A stretch of 64,000 bases of DNA. Source: Aliarcobacter sp017996075. GTDB lineage: Bacteria > Campylobacterota > Campylobacteria > Campylobacterales > Arcobacteraceae. Below, in pieces: positions 55,801 through 61,423 of the stretch (positions are counted from its first letter, which is position 1; the number at the start of each line of letters is the position of its first letter). The notes under the pieces are model-generated. The model saw only the letters and a program-made list of their open reading frames with translations. It made no database searches and was not told the origin of the DNA. The position numbers were made by a program, and so were the translations under genes. The stretch lies in assembly GCF_051062515.1 (NCBI RefSeq), contig NZ_JAMXEK010000007.1; one strand, written 5' to 3'.

Positions 55801-58800
55801 GATTCTACAAAACTTTCATCTTATGATAAAGAAAGTGAAGATTTAACTATCATTCTTAAATCTTTACCAAAAGGTGTTGAGTTAGAAGGAAATGTAACTT
55901 TAATTGGTGAGAAATATATCTTTAAAGCTGAAGATATTTCAGGTATCAAAATTGTAACACCACCAAATTATAGTGGTGAATTAAATTTTGATATTCAATA
56001 TATCACTACTGAAAGAGGAGAGTTTGATCCTAAAGAAATTGCAAGTAAAACTTTTGATAGTAATGATGATACAAAAGATCCTGTAAGTATATTTGTAAAA
56101 CCAATAGTTGATGCAGGATTTAATTCAAATACTACAAAAGCTGAAGATATTGATGCAACTACTATTGGAGATAAGAGTTTCTATCAACTTAATTTAGGAA
56201 TATCACATCAAAATGGTGATAATGATGAAACTTTAGTAAGTGTAACTATAAATGAACCAACTTCAAGTGAATATAAACTATTCATTAAAAACGGTGATAA
56301 TTTTGAAGCTATTACATTTACAAATGGTAAAGCAAATGTTGCTTTAGAGGATTTAGGAGAAGTATATGTACAAGCTCCTGAAAATAAACATGGAGATTTC
56401 AATTTAAGTGGAAGTTTTGTAGCAAAAGATAGCCAAAATGGTGTAGGAAAGAATGTAAATTATGAAGCTACAAAAGAAAAAGGCTTCAAGCATACATTAA
56501 CTATTAAACCAGTTACTGATACTCCAACTATAACAGTTGATCCTGACACAGATACTAGCATAACAGTAAAAGCAGGAGAAAATACAGAGATAAAAATCCC
56601 TGTAAAAGTATCTTCAGGCGATAAAGATGGAAGTGAAAATATTACAAAAATTGTAATAAGTGGAGTTCCACAAGGTGTTACAGTAGATGGTCTAACAAAT
56701 GGACAAGTATTTGAAAATGGTAATTTTATAAATGTAAGTATACATAATGGTATTTATACTATTACAGGGCATAACTTAAATAGTGATAGCTTTAAAGATA
56801 TTGTGTTTAATGTTGGTGCAAAGGCAGATTTTGAACACAGAGATATTACAATTACATCATATACACAAGATGCTGCCGGTTCAAGTGAAGAATCAACAAG
56901 TACTGTAATAACTCTTGACAAAACTCACAATGGAAATGGTGGTGGAAATGGTTCTGGTATAGGTATTGAACTAAAAGATGGAAATCCATATAAAGCAACG
57001 GAAGATACTGAGTTTAATTTCCTAGATGTATTTAAAGTTGTAGTTGCTGATGGTGGAAGTGATGGAAGAGTTACATTAAATTTCACATTAGATTCTACAA
57101 ATGCAACAATCAAAGGTTTAACTGCAAATGCCAATGGAACCTATACAATTACTGGAAATAGAGCTGATATTGAGTCTGTTTTAGCAAATTTAAAAGTTGT
57201 TCCAAATAAAGATTACAATGATAACCATACAACAGATAAAAGTACTTTAGATATTACTATAACTATTGATGGAAAAACTCCTGTAATAGCAAAAGTTCCA
57301 GTAGTTCCTGTAACGGATGCTATGAGTATTAAAGTAGAGGCTACTCCTACAGATTTAGCAGGAATAGTTGAAAATAAACCTGTAGATTTAAAAATTACTT
57401 TAATAAATTCAGTTGATGGGAAACATACGGAAGAAATAAAAAGTATTACTATAAAAGTAACTGAAACATGGAAAGATAATTTAGGTGAAGTAGAAGATTT
57501 AGGAACATTAACTGGTAAAGGTTATGTAATTACTCCAACTGAAAATAGTGGAGAATATACTATTACAAAAGAAGATGGTAAACCATTTGGTTTTGGAGAA
57601 ATAAAAGGTTTACAATATACTCCTACAACTAATAGAAATGGAGATGTTCGTTTTGAAGTAAGTGCTAATAATAAAGAATCAAATTCAGGAGACAGTTTAA
57701 CTGCTACTAATAGTGCAGATATCATTGTAAAACCAGTTGTTTCTTCTGAAATTATGATTAAAGATGCAGATAAACAAAATGGTATTGAAGATGGACAAAT
57801 GGCAAGTGTTAAATTATCAGTTGATAAATATGATCCATCAGAGAAATTTGAAAGTGTACTTATCAAAGTTGAGTCTGGAGTTGCTGTTTATTATGACAAT
57901 GGAACTAAATTAGCAATGAATTTAGGTGGTGATTCTTGGCTTATCCCTGTAAGTGGTGATGGAAAAACACTTCCTGAAATATTCTTCAAAGGAAAAGAGC
58001 ATTTAGCTGGAAATATTGGTTTTAAAGCCACTATAAATGCAAAAGATGGTGAAGCGAAAGTTACAAAAGAACTTACAACAGGTTCTGTTACTATAACAGA
58101 AGTTGCAGACGGAGTTACTATTGACCCAACAAAAACAGGAATTGATAAAAATGCATTTGAATGGACAACTTTAAATCTAAATGCAAATATGAAAGATGTA
58201 GATGGTAGTGAAACGATGAGTTTAGAGCTTAGTGGTCTTGGTGCAAACGCACAGTTTAGAGTTGATGGAACTGACACTTTAGGTTCGACACAAGCGGTTT
58301 GGGATAATGCAACTAATAAATGGACAATTTCAGGAATTAAATATGACCAAATAAACAATATCCAATTTACAAATGATAAAACTGTAAATAGTGTCGGTGT
58401 AAAAGCTTGGACAGTGGAAAATGATAAAAATGGAATTCCTTTAACTGGTGATAATGCTTATAAATCAGCTGAAGTAACAAAGGATTTCAAACTAGATATA
58501 AAAGATGTTGGTGGTATTTTATCACTAGAAAAAGATATAAATTTAGATTTTTCTAAATTAGATAATTCATCTTTAAAAGGTATCAATGAGATTGATTTAG
58601 GTGCTGGAAATGGTAAAAATGAACTTCTAAATTTAACACTTGATGATGTTTTAAGTATAGGTAAAAAAGATGGAAATGGGAATATTAATCTTACAATTCT
58701 TGGAGATTCAGATGATAAAGTTACATTTAAAAATGAAATAGGAAAAGAATGGTCATCAAATGTAGTTAATGATGATAAAGGTAATAAATTATACACTGAA

Positions 58801-58875
58801 TGGTCAAATACTACTGGAGATACTACTGTTACAGTAAAAGTTGAACAACCAATATCAGATGGTTTTACAAACTAA
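49834..58875 (+). CDS. Giant LapA-like type I secreted adhesin (3013 residues)
   Basis: The protein has an N-terminal retention module (about 1-95: IQSIAQGQFFVKDSLGNL, LKVGDTV, then FDTNELITLSQGEQLLD) followed by TAAG at 111-114, the di-alanine type of site cut by the LapG protease in Pseudomonas. The next 1150 residues contain about six Calx-beta/immunoglobulin-like repeats of some 130 residues, most closing with T-x-I-x-DN-x-T. Residues from about 1260 to 2770 hold about ten cadherin-like repeats, many introduced by PV(A/T)D. The C-terminus has LDDVLSIGKKDG, GDSDDKV and a short tail, as in type I secretion signals. I saw no cysteine. ATG follows AGGAG. No transporter or LapD/LapG gene is in the window. 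Confidence 0.92.
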   Translation: MANLAQIQSIAQGQFFVKDSLGNLTELKVGDTVSLNDTIVAASSNTDLSKIEILFDTNELITLSQGEQLLDATLLASTFGNEELAFDKQEVDETLNAWNNTEAGDATDMETAAGDVTEQATNAGDERAADGGALRSKFNSRDGDATDIVSDLREASWTGGIEGTIQDTENMLLEDPLPLVYTIIEGIDVVNEGDSANYVVKLQDAAGNPVIATQDTIIYVRYTNKTTQDGDTQYNNENIIEVVIKAGTSQTEFTIKTNDDYLADNGEIYNVAITGNNSTEFDMRTGDVAGNKTNVDTTILDNTTINPNEDSKVESDMEKVVLKIVAADKDGNPIKGTDGNYLTTNEVPEGDNAYYVVLAFEPNTTKFNDNTKLDIQSGTVEVKTFDKDATGTTTQTKEDGTQDYVSKTQKVELGKVISVETLDDWKADNGEQYEIKITDKSYEHPTTGAVYENVVTDKDPITTIIKDNTTTNPNNPSTIENNQENVILKIVAVDKDGNPLFEVDGKTFKTTSEVVEGDSAYYKVFAFAPDSKEFNTDTKLPDILQDGTVTVKTGDIGAIGVQSQTANDGSQDYISKTQSNIKVGETIFTVKTIDDYKAETKTNETFKVEIENGSYKHPNNDGKDAIYENVTIDPTVATTIIVDNNSTKNADVVVGGSDTNSTTYGAEDTVYAVITANKSSVAEGEVVTYTVKLVDYKGNEVKVSNPTDVTIKFSGSTTNPADLKDLLKINGIEVTDTTKDTFTIEIPKDESSINFTIETKDDAYTEGKESYTLKIEDVNTEEFENIKFNEYTGLDTTKVPNPSNTTTTEINDNSTEVKIVLVAVGSATTTIEDITDSNGKLIYEDKNITPESGKLYYVAVAVDKDNNVLIQDGKVKVSTYDVADGAKGGNSVKPPLDGSEDYQSLKDKEVSLGEVFDVQTNDDYVRDNNETFTVKIDSIVDGSKYENPSVDTTKDTVTSTIKDNVPVKNHQVDNIGGIDGTVYGKEDTVYVKIEGNPTVVEGGEVEYTVKLVDSTGKEVKVTSDTKVTVTFGTNNSVSDGEVELKGTPNNNPLENGKNITITIPKNGNSASFTIKTKDDFTADNNETFNLKITDIDSKEFENIVYDDNNGINTTIKDGVTLGNPVDTIVYEDGLNSSATTENSLSKSLGITNPNNDAYTVSFDKTITTTTEKSNGRTITYSYNESGTILTAKRTDGKTVFTVELKKDASGKDVYDFQLKEAMDHEYGNNGKNDFDLSFKFSVTSNGMTSDNKTFNVTVVDSVPNAKDKTVTTKEDTATTIRLSNDAFKDKGTIKINGSDVAKGAEISIYEPSDTNKEHPIGKLLNNGDGTVKFTPSPDYSNYDFTKSPQFSYTVTDFDGDEATATVTVNVKPVADAPTIFVKNVETKEDAENIQEGTNKVALELKVPSLSKDSDAISQISPNGYTAKQKNNVTKTNPILDGTGDYNGTSTGDSPERNGEITLSFTNSTLVTGAELYNGNTKVADITANVQVVKIVIVKTSGGTDIDTDYHHNGILPAKGGNVLYLTKAEYEGLKIQHAEDNDTDIAIKISVTSYEVDDSGKPLTGNLATSSTTTADMTVIIKPVTDDIELTFDNATVNGETLGTISPDGKTFVFKNDVIKENGEINFKQLLTNTSGTTDGTNGTEKGDLDGSEIRWYTVKFEGDSKDHPDYLIINGKTVSLSNGEYKYEFTINENKQADPDFKVQFPNGYSGGTLKGELTLHVQDRGVEEKSDPTKWGDELKQTVKFEVAVNPVADEATLKVGQVVGYEDTARNTNKNIQDKDGTIKHPENGIKLPIEVTSTDTDGSETFTVTIKDIPNGGAIFVKEPPLTGKDILVTYAEDGTPTIKVWNNGILEDYNGTAIKAEKGSITIEKYDNANPPKFIPPHNSHGDFPLKVDAKTVDTVIIDGQPVTNVQDVATKKDILVVVKDVADSVVGNEYNKINLVDEKIGGVANPNYDSKYKGTKKDYNAVVNEDDNGGKISLNSIFTDSTKLSSYDKESEDLTIILKSLPKGVELEGNVTLIGEKYIFKAEDISGIKIVTPPNYSGELNFDIQYITTERGEFDPKEIASKTFDSNDDTKDPVSIFVKPIVDAGFNSNTTKAEDIDATTIGDKSFYQLNLGISHQNGDNDETLVSVTINEPTSSEYKLFIKNGDNFEAITFTNGKANVALEDLGEVYVQAPENKHGDFNLSGSFVAKDSQNGVGKNVNYEATKEKGFKHTLTIKPVTDTPTITVDPDTDTSITVKAGENTEIKIPVKVSSGDKDGSENITKIVISGVPQGVTVDGLTNGQVFENGNFINVSIHNGIYTITGHNLNSDSFKDIVFNVGAKADFEHRDITITSYTQDAAGSSEESTSTVITLDKTHNGNGGGNGSGIGIELKDGNPYKATEDTEFNFLDVFKVVVADGGSDGRVTLNFTLDSTNATIKGLTANANGTYTITGNRADIESVLANLKVVPNKDYNDNHTTDKSTLDITITIDGKTPVIAKVPVVPVTDAMSIKVEATPTDLAGIVENKPVDLKITLINSVDGKHTEEIKSITIKVTETWKDNLGEVEDLGTLTGKGYVITPTENSGEYTITKEDGKPFGFGEIKGLQYTPTTNRNGDVRFEVSANNKESNSGDSLTATNSADIIVKPVVSSEIMIKDADKQNGIEDGQMASVKLSVDKYDPSEKFESVLIKVESGVAVYYDNGTKLAMNLGGDSWLIPVSGDGKTLPEIFFKGKEHLAGNIGFKATINAKDGEAKVTKELTTGSVTITEVADGVTIDPTKTGIDKNAFEWTTLNLNANMKDVDGSETMSLELSGLGANAQFRVDGTDTLGSTQAVWDNATNKWTISGIKYDQINNIQFTNDKTVNSVGVKAWTVENDKNGIPLTGDNAYKSAEVTKDFKLDIKDVGGILSLEKDINLDFSKLDNSSLKGINEIDLGAGNGKNELLNLTLDDVLSIGKKDGNGNINLTILGDSDDKVTFKNEIGKEWSSNVVNDDKGNKLYTEWSNTTGDTTVTVKVEQPISDGFTN

Positions 58876-58882
58876 TCCTAGG

Positions 58883-58911
58883 AAATGGGACTTCGAGTCC
58901 CATCTTTTTTT
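58883..58911 (+). terminator. Strong terminator after the adhesin gene
   Basis: ATGGGACT (58885-58892) pairs with AGTCCCAT around TCG, followed by seven T bases. GC-rich for this genome. Confidence 0.9.
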
Positions 58912-58918
58912 CACTTTT

Positions 58919-58949
58919 AAAGGTAAGATTTTTTAACCTTACCTTTTTT
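58919..58949 (+). terminator. Second terminator hairpin after the adhesin gene
   Basis: AAGGTAAG pairs with CTTACCTT, with a T-run at its end. Two terminators in a row follow the giant gene. Confidence 0.7.
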
Positions 58950-59052
58950 ATTATATTAAGTTTATAAGTATTAATATTATTGTAATACGATACATAATAT
59001 TTAAGGATTATAATGCTATTTTGAAAAAGCTATTTAAAGAATTTTCAAGTAA

Positions 59053-59451
59053 TTACAAATACTTTTCGATAAATTCACTACTTGATAGAGTTTTTATATC
59101 TGCTTTATAGAAACTTTTGTCATTTGTAATAACATATTCACAATCAGCACTTTTTGCACTCAAATATTGTAAAGTATCTTCAAAATCATTATTCTCAATT
59201 TCTAAAGCTTTTGAAATCATTTCATTAGATATGCCAACTATACTAAAACTACTATTTATAAGTTTTATAAAATCTTTTATATTTTTAACTTGTTTTTTTG
59301 CAATATAATCAATATTCAAAATTGTAATATCTAAAATAATACCTTCAAATAGTTTTTTTTCAATTGCATTAAATATCAATAGCGCATCATGAAATTTTTC
59401 TCTTTTTAAAATTAAATCAAGGAAGATGTTAGTATCTACAAATATTTTCAT
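59053..59451 (-). CDS. PIN-domain toxin (VapC-like)
   Basis: The 132-residue protein has FVDTNIFLDLIL at the start (first catalytic Asp near residue 5), an acidic middle part, and DFEDTLQYLSAKSADCEYVITND at the end, the pattern of a PIN-domain ribonuclease toxin with metal-binding acidic residues. Its start overlaps by four bases the stop of the antitoxin gene (ATGA), typical of toxin-antitoxin operons. Cell target unknown. Confidence 0.85.
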   Translation of the reverse strand: MKIFVDTNIFLDLILKREKFHDALLIFNAIEKKLFEGIILDITILNIDYIAKKQVKNIKDFIKLINSSFSIVGISNEMISKALEIENNDFEDTLQYLSAKSADCEYVITNDKSFYKADIKTLSSSEFIEKYL

Positions 59452-59696
59452 TTTACTATTGCCTCGTATTTTTCATCATCTATTTTAAAATTATTATCCA
59501 AGATACCAACAAACTTATTAAAAGAACCCTTTTCTAAGCTATCTTTTTTTATGGAGTTTTTAATAAGCTTTTCATACTCTTCATAAGGCATTATCACAGC
59601 TTTTTTTTGATGTGCTTTTTTATCTACTATAAAAACAGTCTGAGTTAGAAGCTTTGTAAACTGTGCTTGTGCTTGTGAAATTCCTAATTCTAGCAT
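59448..59696 (-). CDS. Antitoxin of the PIN toxin pair (Phd/YefM-like)
   Basis: The 82-residue protein begins MLELGISQAQAQFTKLLTQTVFIVDKKAHQKKAVIMPYEEYEKLI, matching the Phd/YefM fold in which the N-terminal domain binds DNA and the flexible acidic tail binds the toxin. It precedes the toxin gene in an overlapping pair. ATG preceded by AAAGGAG. The partner toxin is PIN-type and not RelE, an uncommon but known pairing. Confidence 0.8.
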   Translation of the reverse strand: MLELGISQAQAQFTKLLTQTVFIVDKKAHQKKAVIMPYEEYEKLIKNSIKKDSLEKGSFNKFVGILDNNFKIDDEKYEAIVK

Positions 59697-59719
59697 TAAA
59701 TCTCCTTTAAATTAAAATA

Positions 59720-59729
59720 TATGTACATA
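59720..59729. promoter_or_regulatory. Palindromic operator candidate of the toxin-antitoxin operon
   Basis: TATGTACATA is a perfect palindrome located about 25 bases upstream of the antitoxin ATG, in an AT-rich promoter region. Autorepressed Phd/YefM antitoxins bind such short palindromes. Confidence 0.35.
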
Positions 59730-59800
59730 ATATAAAATATATACTTATTTAAATATTAATACATAATCATTTCAACTACTTATAAATAAATTTCAATATA

Positions 59801-60154
59801 TTAAACCTCAATCTCAAAAAACTCTTCACTTATTTTTTCATATTTTGCAACAGAACAAGATATTTTTATAGCATTTGAATAATCTTTAAACTCATCTGTA
59901 AAAAGTTTTTTTAGCTTTTCAACTTCCGCTGTTCTAAATATAAAAAATCCTAATATTTGCGTTTTTCTCTCACCTGCTTTTTCTATTCCAAAGCTATCAA
60001 ATTTCCAGTTTACACCTTTTGAAAAGAAGAAAACTTCACTAACTCTTTTTTCAAGTTCATCTCTTACATTTTGGTTGAACTCTTTTAAATGTATATAAAA
60101 TGCAACATTATAGTTGTATTGTGATTGTATTAAATCATCTAAGATTTTACTCAT
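59801..60154 (-). CDS. Conserved-looking protein of unknown function
   Basis: The 117-residue protein is not recognised. It reads as a soluble alpha/beta protein: YNVAFYIHLKEFNQNVRDELEKRVSEVFFF, then FDSFGIEKAGERKTQILGFFIFRTAEVEKLKKLFTDEF and SAKYEKISEEFFEIEV. It has a single cysteine and no signal peptide. The start ATG has GGCGAAAAATG ahead. It is divergent from the RND operon and has a different orientation from nothing else nearby except the toxin-antitoxin pair. Confidence 0.7.
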   Translation of the reverse strand: MSKILDDLIQSQYNYNVAFYIHLKEFNQNVRDELEKRVSEVFFFSKGVNWKFDSFGIEKAGERKTQILGFFIFRTAEVEKLKKLFTDEFKDYSNAIKISCSVAKYEKISEEFFEIEV

Positions 60155-60248
60155 TTTTCGCCTTTTTTATTTGTTTTTTATATGTTATCAATATTTTGCT
60201 ACAATTTTTCTTCAATATATAGAAATATTAAAATTTTGTTAATAAAGT

Positions 60249-60254
60249 TATAAT
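60249..60254 (+). promoter_or_regulatory. -10 box of the RND operon
   Basis: TATAAT lies 33 bases before the TTG start of the RND adaptor gene, with AAGGG (60276-60280) as the ribosome site. No operator for a TetR repressor was recognised. Confidence 0.45.
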
Positions 60255-60286
60255 AACATTCATAAATTCTTATTCAAGGGAAAGCA

Positions 60287-61420
60287 TTGCAGAGTATTAA
60301 AACTATCAAAACTATATTTTCACTATTTTTTATAATATTTTTTTTAAGTTCATGTGAGAAAAAAAATGATGGAAATCAAAAAGCACAAAATCCAATAGAA
60401 GTAGGGTATATAAATCCCAAAAAAGAGCCAATAAATCTTGAGATTGAACTTATAGGAAAAGTAAAAGCAAAAGAGTTAGCACTTGTTCGCCCTCAGGTTT
60501 CTGGAATCATTGAGAAACAACTTTTCAAAGAGGGAAGTTTTGTGAAACAAGGTGATATTTTATACAAAATTGATAATGCAACATATAAAGCTACTTTAAA
60601 TCAATCCCTTGCTTTATTAAATAGTGCAAAGGCTAGTTTGATAAGTGCTGAAGCAAAGAGTAAAAGAGCAGAAGAGCTTTTAAAATTTGATGGTATTTCA
60701 AAGCAAGAAGCAGATGAGATAAAAGCTTCATATTTGCAAGCTAAAGCTTTGGTTGAACAAAGAGCTGCAGAGCTTGAAAATTCAAAAATAGATTTGAATA
60801 GATGTGAGATAAAAGCACCAATTAGCGGATATATTGGTATTTCAAATGTAACTGTTGGGGCTTTGGTAAATGCAAATCAAAGTGAAGAACTTGTAAATAT
60901 CAGAGATACACAAACAGTTTTTGTAGATTTATCACAATCATACAATGAGATTTTAAATCTAAAATCAATTGGTGATTTAGAAGATGATATTGAAGTTAGT
61001 TTGAAGTTTGACAACGGTTTTGAGTATCCAATAAAAGGAAAACTAGAAGCAAGAGAGTTAAGTGTAGATGAGAGTAGTCAAACAGTAACTTTAAGAGCTG
61101 TATTTAGTAATCCAAATAATCTTTTATTATCTGGAATGATGACAAAAGCAATTTTAAAAAGCAAAAAAAGTATTGATGGATTTTTAATTCCACAACAAGC
61201 AGTTTTAAGAGATCAAAAAGCAAACCCAATTGTTACTCTTGTGACACCTGAAAATAAAACTATCACAAAAATAGTAAAAATACAAAGATCAGTAGGTAAC
61301 AAATGGCTTATTCTTGATGGTTTAGAACAGAGTGATAAAATTGTAGTTGAAGGATTAAATAAGATAAATAGTAGAAGCGTAGTCTCTTTAAAAGATTTAA
61401 ACTCTCAATACAAAGATTAA
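60287..61420 (+). CDS. RND efflux periplasmic adaptor lipoprotein (AcrA/MexA-like)
   Basis: The 377-residue protein has a lipoprotein signal ending LSSC (lipidated Cys near 23). It contains the biotinyl-lipoyl halves (VRPQVSGIIEKQLFKEGSFVKQGDILYKID and CEIKAPISGYIGISNVTVGALV) flanking a coiled hairpin of about 65 residues, then the beta-barrel and membrane-proximal domains. It links an inner-membrane RND pump to an outer-membrane channel. TTG 60287 is chosen as the start because AAGGG lies six bases before it. The pump gene follows three bases later. Confidence 0.9.
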   Translation: MQSIKTIKTIFSLFFIIFFLSSCEKKNDGNQKAQNPIEVGYINPKKEPINLEIELIGKVKAKELALVRPQVSGIIEKQLFKEGSFVKQGDILYKIDNATYKATLNQSLALLNSAKASLISAEAKSKRAEELLKFDGISKQEADEIKASYLQAKALVEQRAAELENSKIDLNRCEIKAPISGYIGISNVTVGALVNANQSEELVNIRDTQTVFVDLSQSYNEILNLKSIGDLEDDIEVSLKFDNGFEYPIKGKLEARELSVDESSQTVTLRAVFSNPNNLLLSGMMTKAILKSKKSIDGFLIPQQAVLRDQKANPIVTLVTPENKTITKIVKIQRSVGNKWLILDGLEQSDKIVVEGLNKINSRSVVSLKDLNSQYKD

Positions 61421-61423
61421 GAA

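Noticed and set aside
57891..58358. A 155-residue open frame on the minus strand within the adhesin gene, and similar ones at 52779-53171 and 57522-57866
   Set aside because: They lie inside the giant adhesin coding region in another frame, have serine-rich composition typical of shadows of repetitive sequence, and show no ribosome sites or recognisable domains.
49834..58875. Repeats in the adhesin as a phase-variable tract
   Set aside because: The repeats are protein-level domains with diverged codons, and I see no long single-base or short-unit runs in the gene that would vary in length.
58885..58911. GGGACTTCGAGTCCC, which resembles the T-arm of a tRNA
   Set aside because: It forms a self-contained hairpin followed by a T-run, and no acceptor, D or anticodon arms are nearby, so it is a terminator.
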